NCBI GenBank assembly: GCA_964501075.1 | Contig: CAZCRE010000063.1 | Span: 1 to 7,779 of the forward strand | Source of the DNA: CAZCRE01 sp964501075 | GTDB taxonomy: Archaea > Thermoproteota > Bathyarchaeia > Bathyarchaeales > Bathycorpusculaceae | DNA length: 7,779 nucleotides | Reading direction: 5' to 3' | Shown: piece by piece, positions 1 through 5,256 of the stretch | How positions within the stretch are numbered: the first letter of the stretch is position 1 | Layout of the letters: each line of letters begins with the position of its first letter | Translations under genes and position numbers: made by a program | Notes under the pieces: generated by a model | The model's database searches: none | Told to the model about the DNA's origin: nothing | What the model saw: only the letters and a program-made list of their open reading frames with translations

Positions 1-64
1 CGGGTTCCTGATGCAGACGAAGGTCTACGTGTTTTGGAACAAGATCGGGAGTCAGATGGTATGA
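1..64 (+). CDS. Possible C-terminal end of a gene entering from the left edge
   Basis: From base 2 a reading frame of 20 codons runs to a TGA at 62-64 and encodes GFLMQTKVYVFWNKIGSQMV. A T5 run at 87-91, 22 bases after the stop, would fit an archaeal oligo-T terminator and is the main reason to prefer this frame. A second plus-strand frame stays open to the TAG at 112-114, and part of the minus strand is also open, so the choice is not secure. No family is recognised in so short a piece. Confidence 0.3.
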   Translation, partial: GFLMQTKVYVFWNKIGSQMV

Positions 65-100
65 GCGCGCGCATCTACTTGTTGGCTTTTTGGAGAATAC

Positions 101-108
101 AAAAAAAA
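101..108 (-). terminator. Oligo-T terminator of the secreted metallopeptidase-like gene
   Basis: An A8 run on the plus strand reads as T8 on the minus strand, about 62 bases beyond the TAA/TAG-side end of the minus-strand gene that stops at 170. Archaeal RNA polymerase terminates at such T tracts without needing a hairpin. With the T5 run at 87-91 on the other strand it forms a convergent terminator zone. Confidence 0.5.
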
Positions 109-169
109 GAATAGATGCTCCTTCTGGGCACAGCGAAGCCTTTTCCGGATTTGGACGGTACTTGGCTGT

Positions 170-1210
170 CTAAGGATACGGATAGTAGTTCAGGTTTGCG
201 GTCGACCAGTATTCCTTGCTGTAGTACCAGTAGCCATTCATGTCCTTTGCGTTTTGCAGCCTCATGTAGCTCATTATGCTGTAGGCGTCTGGGTCGTATT
301 TCTCAGAGGTTCCTCGAAGCACGGCGATGCCTATGCTGTGGCCAGCTTCGTGGCAGGTGACTATGACTTCTCCGCCGTCGCTCAGAATGACGCTTCCTTC
401 CCAAGCGTCTATCATTGCGTCAGCGATGAAGATGTAGTTGCCAGCCGCCAAATCCTTGCCGACGAATCCGACATATGTGTAGCCTCCAACGTTGGAGTTC
501 GCATCCCACGTGCCGTAAAGCATCCATTTCTCTTTAAGAGCATACTGCCGACCATACTCGGTAGCATTATCGCTGCCTTGGTTATACTCCTTTTCAAGCT
601 TCCAAAAGTCAGAGTCAGTGATGTAGCCATCAACTGGAGTTGGGTCAGAAACCAGTTCATTTACGTCATACGTGACTTTTATCGCGTGGCCCTTCCAGTA
701 GTCTACCATGTAATCGAGTACCACCGTTGATGGCTCGTATCCAGCCATGTAGTCGATTTCATAGTAGACTTCCCACTGATAATTGCCTACCACTGTTACG
801 CTTGCTGAGACAGAAGCTACGACGCGGTCTCCGATTTTTGACTTGACTGTCAAAGTATGCTCGTTTGATAATCCAGTTGTATCCCAGTTGGCCTGATAGC
901 GGTCGGTTGAGTCAACCCTAGTCATGACTGTCTCGGATGGACCACTGTCAATTTGGTACACCACTGAATCGAATGTTCCTGCAGCCTGAGCGATTATTAG
1001 AACTTGACTGTAAACAGTATCTCCCGAAGCGATGTTTCGGATACTCACGCTCGTCGTGGCTGACTTTCCTGGCTTGGCCAACGGCTTGTCGTCCAGCAAG
1101 GAATACACTCGTTCGAGCTTTCTTTCTTCAGGAGTGGCGAGCACCGGCGAAGCAAGTGACAATATGAAAGACAACAGCAGCAGAACGCATATAATCTTCT
1201 TATTTGGCAT
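170..1210 (-). CDS. Secreted protein with Ig-like domain and metzincin-like zinc peptidase domain
   Basis: The 346-residue product starts with a clear signal peptide: MPNKK, a hydrophobic core at residues 7-19, and a likely cut after Ala25 (SPVLA). Residues about 62-141 resemble a bacterial Ig-like domain (pattern V-YQID, NWDTTGLS, HTLTVKSK, ending in SVTV). Residues about 148-346 form the putative enzyme part. It has HEAGHSIGI at 287-295 (zinc ligands His287 and His291, general base Glu288) and a Met-turn-like SIMSYM at 311-316, the layout of metzincins. Position 297, where metzincins carry the third ligand His or Asp, is Val, so activity is uncertain. The C-terminus is rich in Tyr and Trp. 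It probably acts outside the cell or at its surface. The ATG at 1210 is preceded by GGAGAG and an A-box. Fold assignment is fairly safe; substrate is unknown. Confidence 0.85.
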   Translation of the reverse strand: MPNKKIICVLLLLSFILSLASPVLATPEERKLERVYSLLDDKPLAKPGKSATTSVSIRNIASGDTVYSQVLIIAQAAGTFDSVVYQIDSGPSETVMTRVDSTDRYQANWDTTGLSNEHTLTVKSKIGDRVVASVSASVTVVGNYQWEVYYEIDYMAGYEPSTVVLDYMVDYWKGHAIKVTYDVNELVSDPTPVDGYITDSDFWKLEKEYNQGSDNATEYGRQYALKEKWMLYGTWDANSNVGGYTYVGFVGKDLAAGNYIFIADAMIDAWEGSVILSDGGEVIVTCHEAGHSIGIAVLRGTSEKYDPDAYSIMSYMRLQNAKDMNGYWYYSKEYWSTANLNYYPYP

Positions 1211-1215
1211 TTTTT

Positions 1216-1223
1216 ATCTCTCC
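1216..1223 (-). promoter_or_regulatory. Shine-Dalgarno site of the secreted metallopeptidase-like gene
   Basis: The minus strand carries GGAGAG a few bases before the ATG at 1210, a good match to the archaeal 16S tail complement GGAGGTGA. It supports this ATG, as does the signal peptide that starts right at it. Confidence 0.55.
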
Positions 1224-1254
1224 TATCTAAATCTATTTTCACGTGCAAATAAAC

Positions 1255-1267
1255 CTTTATAAAAAAG
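1255..1267 (-). promoter_or_regulatory. A-box (TATA) promoter of the secreted metallopeptidase-like gene
   Basis: On the minus strand the sequence reads CTTTTTTATAAAG. It is centred about 51 bases upstream of the ATG at 1210, placing the start of transcription near 1235. This gives a leader of about 25 bases that contains the GGAGAG ribosome site. No other clear A-box lies between this gene and 1300. Confidence 0.6.
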
Positions 1268-1371
1268 TGTTCAAGTCCTGTTGCTCTTTTTAATGCGGTA
1301 TTTCAAACTCAAGAGACAAACACATGCGTTAGGATCATGCCCAGAAGAAATATTGCCGCTTTTCTAGCATC

Positions 1372-1383
1372 AAAAAGAAAAAA
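1372..1383 (-). terminator. Oligo-T tract, possible terminator of the nuclease-like gene
   Basis: On the minus strand the bases read T6-C-T5. The tract lies about 207 bases beyond the stop at 1590, which is far, but no better T tract occurs between. It sits just before the promoter of the next minus-strand gene and would insulate the two transcription units. It also directly adjoins repeat copy 1. Confidence 0.35.
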
Positions 1384-1385
1384 GA

Positions 1386-1411
1386 GGGGGTTTTGCGGGA
1401 GACGTCTCCAT
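1386..1411 (+). repeat. Dispersed direct repeat, copy 1
   Basis: Twenty-six bases match 2720-2745 in the same orientation with one mismatch (T at 1407, A at 2741). The unit is five G, then TTTTGCGG, then a GACGTC-containing part, ending in CCAT. Copy 1 contains a perfect 12-bp palindrome, GGAGACGTCTCC, at 1398-1409. An A-rich stretch precedes both copies. The two copies bracket the divergent gene pair between them. Its nature (insertion border, operator, or member of a genome-wide repeat family) cannot be decided from one window. Confidence 0.7.
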
Positions 1412-1589
1412 CGTTTGCGGAAATAGGGCAACCCCGCCCCGTTTTGCCTTGACTCCGCACATTTCTAGAGGTCTTTCTTCTTATGCCGACTCTGCCATGC
1501 TCTCAGTATGCTCCACGTTACAGGTTATGCTAATGGAGCGCGCTGCAAACAAATGTCGTCTTGCTTCGTTGGCGGAGAATCCGGCAACT

Positions 1590-2150
1590 TCATCTTGACA
1601 TGACATGATCTAGAAATCGCTTCCATTCGCCCAAGTACGGCTTCTTCTCGAAGCTCATGTCGCCCTCTGAAAGAATGAAGGCTTGACTTCCCAAGAAATC
1701 TTCCGTCTCTTTGATGTATTTGTGATGTGACTTTTCCCCACCGACTCTTTCTCTGATCGTTAGATACGCGCCTCGAATATTCGGGTGCTCCATCAGGATT
1801 TGGTGGAAGCCTTGTTTGCCTATCCATTGTGACGTTTCTTCCTTCCTTGAGACAACGGCACCGAAACCTTTGACTTCAATGATAGAGTGGGCAGAACATG
1901 CTGGGACATTGCTATGATCAGTGAAAGTGAAGTCCTTGACTAGCGCTAAGTCAATTTCATGCCCTTCAATCTTTGCTTTGGACACCAATTTTAGTTCAGC
2001 GGGAACGTGGATTGACATGAATTTCCTGACAATTCCCTCATACTCCTCACCGTAGTCTGCTCGCGTATGATTGAGGGTTCGCTGAATTCTGTTGTACGCG
2101 CCTCTGCATTCCTTGAGGAGGGCAATCTGCTCACTGTCGTAGCTGTCCAT
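1590..2150 (-). CDS. PD-(D/E)XK nuclease-like protein
   Basis: The 186-residue product has the core signature of the restriction-endonuclease-like (PD-(D/E)XK) fold. This is Asp67 in GHEIDLALV, then after about 25 residues the strand IIEVKGFG with Glu92 and Lys94, followed by a Lys/Gln-rich helix (QWIGKQGFHQIL, about 110-121). An N-terminal helical part carries several acidic residues (35-39) that could supply the first metal ligand. Such proteins cut or bind DNA in restriction, repair and mobile-element systems; which one applies here is not visible. I chose ATG 2150 because GGTGAT, a 16S-tail match, lies six bases upstream. A GTG at 2165 would add five residues. The gene is divergent from the next one, with 144 bp between them. 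No methyltransferase or other restriction partner is present in the window. Confidence 0.7.
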   Translation of the reverse strand: MDSYDSEQIALLKECRGAYNRIQRTLNHTRADYGEEYEGIVRKFMSIHVPAELKLVSKAKIEGHEIDLALVKDFTFTDHSNVPACSAHSIIEVKGFGAVVSRKEETSQWIGKQGFHQILMEHPNIRGAYLTIRERVGGEKSHHKYIKETEDFLGSQAFILSEGDMSFEKKPYLGEWKRFLDHVMSR

Positions 2151-2155
2151 TCGAG

Positions 2156-2161
2156 ATATCA
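2156..2161 (-). promoter_or_regulatory. Shine-Dalgarno site that decides the nuclease-like gene start
   Basis: The minus strand reads GGTGAT here, six bases before ATG 2150, and it is part of the ideal archaeal site GGAGGTGATC. The alternative GTG at 2165 would lie upstream of this site and has no comparable motif. Confidence 0.5.
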
Positions 2162-2196
2162 CCACAAGATAGCTCTATTACTTGGGTCAATTCAAG

Positions 2197-2229
2197 CTTT
2201 CTCAAAATGCCGCACAGGCTTCGAGAAAG
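2197..2229. promoter_or_regulatory. Inverted repeat in the divergent intergenic region
   Basis: CTTTCTC at 2197-2203 is matched by GAGAAAG at 2223-2229, with a 19-base spacer that itself contains GCC/GGC. It sits between two divergent genes and could be an operator or an RNA hairpin in the nuclease-gene leader. Seven-base arms of low complexity can arise by chance, so this is tentative. Confidence 0.25.
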
Positions 2230-2248
2230 GTGCTCCAGATCGTCGTTC

Positions 2249-2256
2249 TTAAATAT
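2249..2256 (+). promoter_or_regulatory. A-box (TATA) promoter of the 121-residue unknown gene
   Basis: TTAAATAT lies about 40 bases before ATG 2295, putting transcription start near 2279. That leaves a leader of about 15 bases carrying GGGAG. It also argues against the earlier in-frame TTG 2271 and ATG 2274, which would lie upstream of the predicted RNA start. A partial A-box reading (ATATTTAA) exists on the other strand too. Confidence 0.5.
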
Positions 2257-2294
2257 CACTTGATGCTGGATTGATGAAATCTAGAGGGAGACAG

Positions 2295-2660
2295 ATGTCG
2301 ATTGTTGAAAAACTGAAGGTAAGAATAGCGCCTAGAACAACCATGCGTACACCATCTGGACGGGCGGAATTTGAGATCGAAAGCGTCAATGATGATGGGG
2401 TCACTTTTCGCGTTGGTTTAGGCCGATGGAAGACTAAGGTTCCTGCCAAGTGCTTGGAGGGGATTCCGGCCTACCTGAGGGGAAGAGGCTGGGTCAGAAT
2501 CGGGGCTTCACATGAGACTGCAGACACAGGTACTCTTGAAGCCTACTTAGATCCAGTCGTGAAAACGAGCTCTTCCTCATATGTTGTGCCTTTGCTGGAA
2601 AAGATCGGTGTAGTTGAAGTTGATTACAGAAGACCTGCAAGGATTAGATTGATCAAGTGA
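2295..2660 (+). CDS. Conserved-looking protein of unknown function, divergent from the nuclease-like gene
   Basis: I do not recognise a named family. From ATG 2295 the product has 121 residues, is basic and has no signal peptide or membrane span. Residues about 17-50 look like beta strands (AEFEIESV, GVTFRVGLGRWKTKVP). The middle has CLEGIPAYLRGRGWVRIGA (about 52-70), and the C-terminal part (about 93-121) resembles a small winged-helix-like end: YVVPLLEKIGVVEVDY followed by RRPARIRLI. This could be a nucleic-acid-binding role, but that is inference. GGGAG at 2286-2290 precedes the chosen start; TTG 2271 or ATG 2274 would add eight or seven residues. The shared intergenic region suggests co-regulation with the nuclease-like gene. 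Coding character is good: long, clean and preceded by a promoter. Confidence 0.7.
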   Translation: MSIVEKLKVRIAPRTTMRTPSGRAEFEIESVNDDGVTFRVGLGRWKTKVPAKCLEGIPAYLRGRGWVRIGASHETADTGTLEAYLDPVVKTSSSSYVVPLLEKIGVVEVDYRRPARIRLIK

Positions 2661-2719
2661 CGGAACCACACAACTGGCTGAAAACCCACTCCGAATGCTG
2701 TCTGTGGGGAAGGAAAAAT

Positions 2720-2745
2720 GGGGGTTTTGCGGGAGACGTCACCAT
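2720..2745 (+). repeat. Dispersed direct repeat, copy 2
   Basis: This is the partner of 1386-1411, identical at 25 of 26 positions and in the same orientation. Its single difference (A at 2741) breaks the palindrome that copy 1 has, leaving GGAGACGTCACC. It lies 59 bases after the stop of the 121-residue gene. Similarity stops at the unit's right end; to the left only a loose A-rich stretch is shared. Confidence 0.7.
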
Positions 2746-2827
2746 AGAAGTGTTGGTCCAAGCTATACGACGACCCCTCCTGATTAGACGAGCACCGCTT
2801 TCGGCATTATTCTCTCTTTCTGAAGAG

Positions 2828-2834
2828 TTTATAG
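2828..2834 (+). promoter_or_regulatory. A-box (TATA) promoter of the small membrane protein gene
   Basis: TTTATAG lies about 37 bases before ATG 2868. The expected start of transcription is near 2855-2860, so the message would be nearly leaderless, and indeed no ribosome site is visible before the ATG. Confidence 0.5.
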
Positions 2835-2867
2835 CTTTCCATTCCGAACAATGACACACTACCCTAT

Positions 2868-3041
2868 ATGTCCAATTCTGGGGTGACTCGGTCCCCGGTG
2901 GTCGGTAAGGCCGAAGCGAAGAGAACTGTTCCTGTATTCGCTCTGTACCCTGTAATTGTCCTGCCAATACTCATAATCGCAATACTAGTGACAGCCGTGA
3001 TTCTTGGAAAAAACAATGGTTCTAATTCTACTAGAATCTGA
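2868..3041 (+). CDS. Small single-span membrane protein, 57 residues
   Basis: No family is recognised. The product begins MSNSGVTRSPVVGKAEAKR, a polar stretch with Lys14, Lys18 and Arg19. It is followed by one hydrophobic span at about residues 24-46 (FALYPVIVLPILIIAILVTA in its core) and a short polar tail, GKNNGSNSTRI. The positive-inside rule places the N-terminus in the cytoplasm and the tail outside. The tail holds two possible N-glycosylation sequons (Asn-Gly-Ser and Asn-Ser-Thr), which agrees with that topology. An A-box lies at the right distance for a leaderless message, and a T6 run follows at 3132-3137. The shape recalls small tail-anchored or Sec-associated proteins, but it does not match archaeal Sec61-beta well. 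It is easily missed because of its length. Confidence 0.55.
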   Translation: MSNSGVTRSPVVGKAEAKRTVPVFALYPVIVLPILIIAILVTAVILGKNNGSNSTRI

Positions 3042-3131
3042 TTTCCTGAAACAACGGCTATGCTGGTCGGCCTTCCACGGCTGGAATGAAAAAAGTGAAT
3101 CTAGGCACCAGAATTCTGAGACGGAAATGTG

Positions 3132-3137
3132 TTTTTT
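3132..3137 (+). terminator. Oligo-T tract after the small membrane protein gene
   Basis: A T6 run lies 91 bases after the stop at 3041, the first good plus-strand T tract downstream. It would end the monocistronic message. Confidence 0.35.
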
Positions 3138-3374
3138 GGATTCGATTATCTGCGCTGTCATTCATATCGCGCTAGGTACAGCGGCTTACTCGCTTCCATC
3201 TTCATCTGATCCCTAAGGGCACTTTCCGACAAGCGACCAACATCAGTCTTTTTGTTCGCATCTTTTGGCTTCATTTTAATCTATCTCATGTCGTAGGAAT
3301 GCTCAATATCTGATTTATGAATCCAGAATCAGTAACGGAGATTCTTTCAAGCGCGAGTCCATATCGACAATTTC

Positions 3375-3379
3375 AAAAA
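3375..3379 (-). terminator. Weak oligo-T tract after the dehydrogenase gene
   Basis: A5 on the plus strand reads as T5 on the minus strand, 22 bases beyond the dehydrogenase stop at 3401. It is short but close to the gene end. Confidence 0.35.
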
Positions 3380-3400
3380 GGAATTTTGAACGCCTTCTGC

Positions 3401-4546
3401 TCAATCCGTCGTACTTTTCACTTTGATTTTCACGCCACGTTTCTCAAGTTCGTTCAAGAAAGCCTCGAGGATTTCACCATGCATTCCCAGTTTTTCAGGT
3501 GGCACAACACCTTTCTCTTCTACACGCCTCTTTACCAGCAGTTGTGCCACTATTGAAGCTGGGTAAGCCGTCGTTCTTGCCATGGCAGTCACGCCTTGCT
3601 TAGCATCACAATAATCAAGCAAACGATACAAGTACTTCATACGTTTTTGGCCTTTGATGCCCGCAACTCCAACCTCCAACGCGACGACATCCTTGATCTC
3701 GGATCTTCGGAGTTTCTGTCCCAGTAGCTTTGCAGTCAGTTTTCTTGGCGACACTGCCGCGCCGTCAACCTCTACCTCTTTTTCTTCAAAGAATCCAAGA
3801 GCGCTTATCAGGTTTATCTTGTCTGCGTGCCCAGGGTATCTCAACGTTTTCTCCCACATGTTCCTTGCCTTTATCGTGTACATCAGTGTCCTTAATCCGT
3901 CAGTGTAGAAGGCTTCAAGTTTGCCGAAGCCAGGGAAAGCTATTTGCTCTAATCCGGTCAATGCCTCCACCTCGGCTATCTTGCCCATCTTGACGATTCT
4001 TGCTTTCCGCGTGTACTCGTCAATGAGACTTTCAGGAGACCAAGTAATGCTGTAACCAAGAGGCGGAATAGGCTTTTCGGGGAGTCCGCCAACCATGATT
4101 TGAACGGTTTCAACAACGTCAAGTTTGCTTACAGCATGTCCAACAAGAACGTTGCTTATGCCTGGAGCCAATCCGCAGTCTGGAACGATGGTGACGTCAT
4201 TTTTCAGAGCTTTGTCATTCAGGTCCAGCGGGTTTTCAGCCATGTAAGAAACATCAACCAAATCCTTTCCTGCAGCCACGCATGCTTCAGCGAACCCGTA
4301 TCCGAGTTTGCCAGGCAGAAAACCCATCACCAAGTCAGAGTCTTTTAGCGTGTTTGTTAGTTCTTTATGATTTGATACGTCGATTTGTTTCCATGAGACA
4401 TTTTCTGTTCCTATTTTCTCGGCAACGGCTTTGGCTCTGGTCTTGTCGTTGTCCGCAACCGTCACCTCCGCCGATTTCACGTTTCTCGCTAGGTCTTCAG
4501 CCGCGACTGACCCAATGTTTCCGCATCCAGCAACTAGGACTTTCAT
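3401..4546 (-). CDS. L-lysine 6-dehydrogenase / saccharopine dehydrogenase family protein
   Basis: The 381-residue product starts with a Rossmann fold, GCGNIG at 7-12. Acidic residues follow the second strand (ADND, 31-34), which favours NAD over NADP. The rest follows the saccharopine dehydrogenase family: DLVDVSYM (95-102), PDCGLAPG (122-129), VGGLPEKPIPPLGY (152-165), EAFYTDGLRT (211-220) and TLRYPGHADK (234-243). The middle closely recalls bacterial lysine 6-dehydrogenase, including the VGG-P--P-PPL-Y and LI-EYT segments. Lysine 6-dehydrogenase oxidises the epsilon-amino group of L-lysine to the semialdehyde (piperideine-6-carboxylate). Saccharopine reductase is the main alternative, and specificity cannot be read from sequence. 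It is a soluble cytoplasmic enzyme. The ATG at 4546 starts directly at the Rossmann strand, with GTGAT about nine bases upstream and an A-box further on. No other lysine-pathway gene is present. Confidence 0.85.
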   Translation of the reverse strand: MKVLVAGCGNIGSVAAEDLARNVKSAEVTVADNDKTRAKAVAEKIGTENVSWKQIDVSNHKELTNTLKDSDLVMGFLPGKLGYGFAEACVAAGKDLVDVSYMAENPLDLNDKALKNDVTIVPDCGLAPGISNVLVGHAVSKLDVVETVQIMVGGLPEKPIPPLGYSITWSPESLIDEYTRKARIVKMGKIAEVEALTGLEQIAFPGFGKLEAFYTDGLRTLMYTIKARNMWEKTLRYPGHADKINLISALGFFEEKEVEVDGAAVSPRKLTAKLLGQKLRRSEIKDVVALEVGVAGIKGQKRMKYLYRLLDYCDAKQGVTAMARTTAYPASIVAQLLVKRRVEEKGVVPPEKLGMHGEILEAFLNELEKRGVKIKVKSTTD

Positions 4547-4570
4547 AATGGCTAATCACTTTGTCATTGC

Positions 4571-4584
4571 CAATAAAACTTTTC
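4571..4584 (-). promoter_or_regulatory. Probable A-box promoter of the dehydrogenase gene
   Basis: The minus strand reads AAAAGTTTTATTGG, with the core TTTTATT about 30 bases before ATG 4546. Transcription would begin within a few bases of the ATG, giving a leaderless or nearly leaderless message. The core is less ideal than the aIF1 promoter beside it. Confidence 0.4.
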
Positions 4585-4664
4585 CAAATGATCGAGGAAA
4601 ACGCCCCAACGAAGCATCGATATGTCTTGATCATGTAGTTTACTTATAGAGGATTGATTTGAAA

Positions 4665-4674
4665 GTTTTATATA
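4665..4674 (+). promoter_or_regulatory. A-box (TATA) promoter of the aIF1 operon
   Basis: GTTTTATATA is a near-ideal archaeal A-box, centred about 35 bases before ATG 4704. It overlaps the earlier in-frame ATG 4659, so that ATG cannot be on the message; this decides the aIF1 start. Confidence 0.7.
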
Positions 4675-4703
4675 CCCCAGAAGGGCCTATACGATTGAGC
4701 ATC

Positions 4704-5012
4704 ATGGCTGAGATTTGTCCAACCTGCGGGCTTCCCAAGGACATATGTGCTTGTGGCGAAATCGAGAAAGAACAACAACGAATTCGCATAAGGCTGGAAA
4801 CACGGAAATATGGCAGACCAACAACCATAGTGGACGGCATAGACGAAAAGAACACAAACCTAGCTGGAATGGCTCAGAAACTCAAAGGCTTTTGTGCATG
4901 CGGAGGAACAGCCAAAAACGGTCTAATAATGCTTCAAGGAGACCACAGGGACAGAGTCCGCGAATATCTGGTGGACCTTGGGTACCCCGAAGGGAACATC
5001 CAAATTCAGTGA
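4704..5012 (+). CDS. Archaeal translation initiation factor 1 (aIF1, SUI1 family)
   Basis: The 102-residue product is a complete aIF1. It opens with a zinc-binding knot, Cys5-x2-Cys8-x6-Cys15-x-Cys17 (CPTCGLPKDICAC), typical of archaeal members. Then comes the SUI1 domain at about 26-102: IRIRLETRKYGRPTTIVDGI, a helix ending in LAGMAQKLK, CACGGTAKNGLIMLQGDHRDRV, and a final LGYPEGNIQI. It binds the small ribosomal subunit near the P site and enforces correct start-codon and initiator-tRNA selection. ATG 4704 was chosen because the A-box at 4665-4674 covers the upstream ATG and because the family begins at this knot. The message would have a leader of only a few bases. The next gene follows after 25 bp and is probably co-transcribed. 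Confidence 0.95.
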   Translation: MAEICPTCGLPKDICACGEIEKEQQRIRIRLETRKYGRPTTIVDGIDEKNTNLAGMAQKLKGFCACGGTAKNGLIMLQGDHRDRVREYLVDLGYPEGNIQIQ

Positions 5013-5037
5013 CCAATGCAAAAGGTGCAAGCCCGCA

Positions 5038-5244
5038 ATGAAGCTGCTGGAAGACATACGGGAAGTGTTGAAGACGCTGAAGCACAGGAAACCCTCGGCA
5101 ATTTACTGCCCACGGTGTGCCAGTCAGAAGATTCATCTCTCCAGTAGCTTTGACTACTGGCTTACACCCAGAAAATACTTCTGCGAAGACTGTGGATACC
5201 TAGGTCCGATAGTAATGGAACTTGAAAGAGAAGAAGATGGATAA
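5038..5244 (+). CDS. Small zinc-ribbon protein downstream of aIF1
   Basis: The 68-residue product has a short helical N-terminus (MKLLEDIREVLKTLKHRK) and a treble-clef or zinc-ribbon core. Cys24-x2-Cys27 (CPRC) and Cys49-x2-Cys52 (CEDC) are joined by 21 residues including SSSFDYWLTPRKYF, and an acidic tail follows (ELEREEDG). It may bind nucleic acid or a protein partner in the translation or transcription machinery, but the function is unknown. ATG 5038 follows AGGTG at 5023-5027; the TTG at 4978 would overlap aIF1 and is unlikely. It lies 25 bp after aIF1 and converges on TFB, with stop codons 12 bp apart and only a T4 run (5253-5256) as terminator. Confidence 0.75.
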   Translation: MKLLEDIREVLKTLKHRKPSAIYCPRCASQKIHLSSSFDYWLTPRKYFCEDCGYLGPIVMELEREEDG

Positions 5245-5256
5245 TGGCGTTGTTTT

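Larger units (their letters stand above)
1211..1589. other. Intergenic region with promoter, oligo-T tract and repeat copy 1
   Basis: No gene is supported in these 379 bases. They hold the A-box and ribosome site of the minus-strand gene on the left (1216-1267), a minus-strand T5/T6 tract (1372-1383) and the first copy of a 26-bp repeat (1386-1411). A C/G-rich patch follows at 1431-1448. A 29-codon plus-strand frame from ATG 1338 runs through the repeat, but it is not conserved in the second copy, so I do not call it. Confidence 0.6.
3042..3400. other. Intergenic region without a supported gene
   Basis: These 359 bases lie between the small membrane protein and the convergent dehydrogenase gene. 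They contain plus-strand T tracts at 3132-3137 and 3249-3253 and an A5 run at 3375-3379 (T5 on the minus strand). Several short frames exist (for example ATG 3086 with 29 codons, and ATG 3317, which runs antisense into the dehydrogenase). None has a promoter, ribosome site and protein-like composition together. It may be decayed sequence. Confidence 0.5.

Noticed and set aside
254..730. Plus-strand frame of 158 codons opposite the secreted protein gene
   Set aside because: It is the antisense shadow of a gene with a signal peptide, Ig-like domain and HExxH motif; it has no promoter or known motif.
1338..1427. Plus-strand frame of 29 codons through repeat copy 1
   Set aside because: The frame is not preserved in repeat copy 2, so the repeat is not conserved for coding.
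2657..2854. Plus-strand frame of 65 codons starting at GTG 2657 and overlapping the stop of the 121-residue gene
   Set aside because: It runs through repeat copy 2, is not in the frame open in copy 1, has no family resemblance, and overlaps the promoter of the next gene.
3086..3175. Plus-strand frame of 29 codons, basic (MKKVNLGTRILRRK start)
   Set aside because: Too short, with no promoter or ribosome site. The T6 tract at 3132-3137 lies inside it.
3004..3216. Plus-strand frame of 70 codons
   Set aside because: It starts inside the small membrane protein gene in another frame, has no A-box or ribosome site, and its composition is not protein-like over most of its length.
4659..4703. In-frame N-terminal extension of aIF1 from ATG 4659
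   Set aside because: The A-box at 4665-4674 overlaps it, and archaeal aIF1 proteins begin at the CPTCGLP zinc knot.
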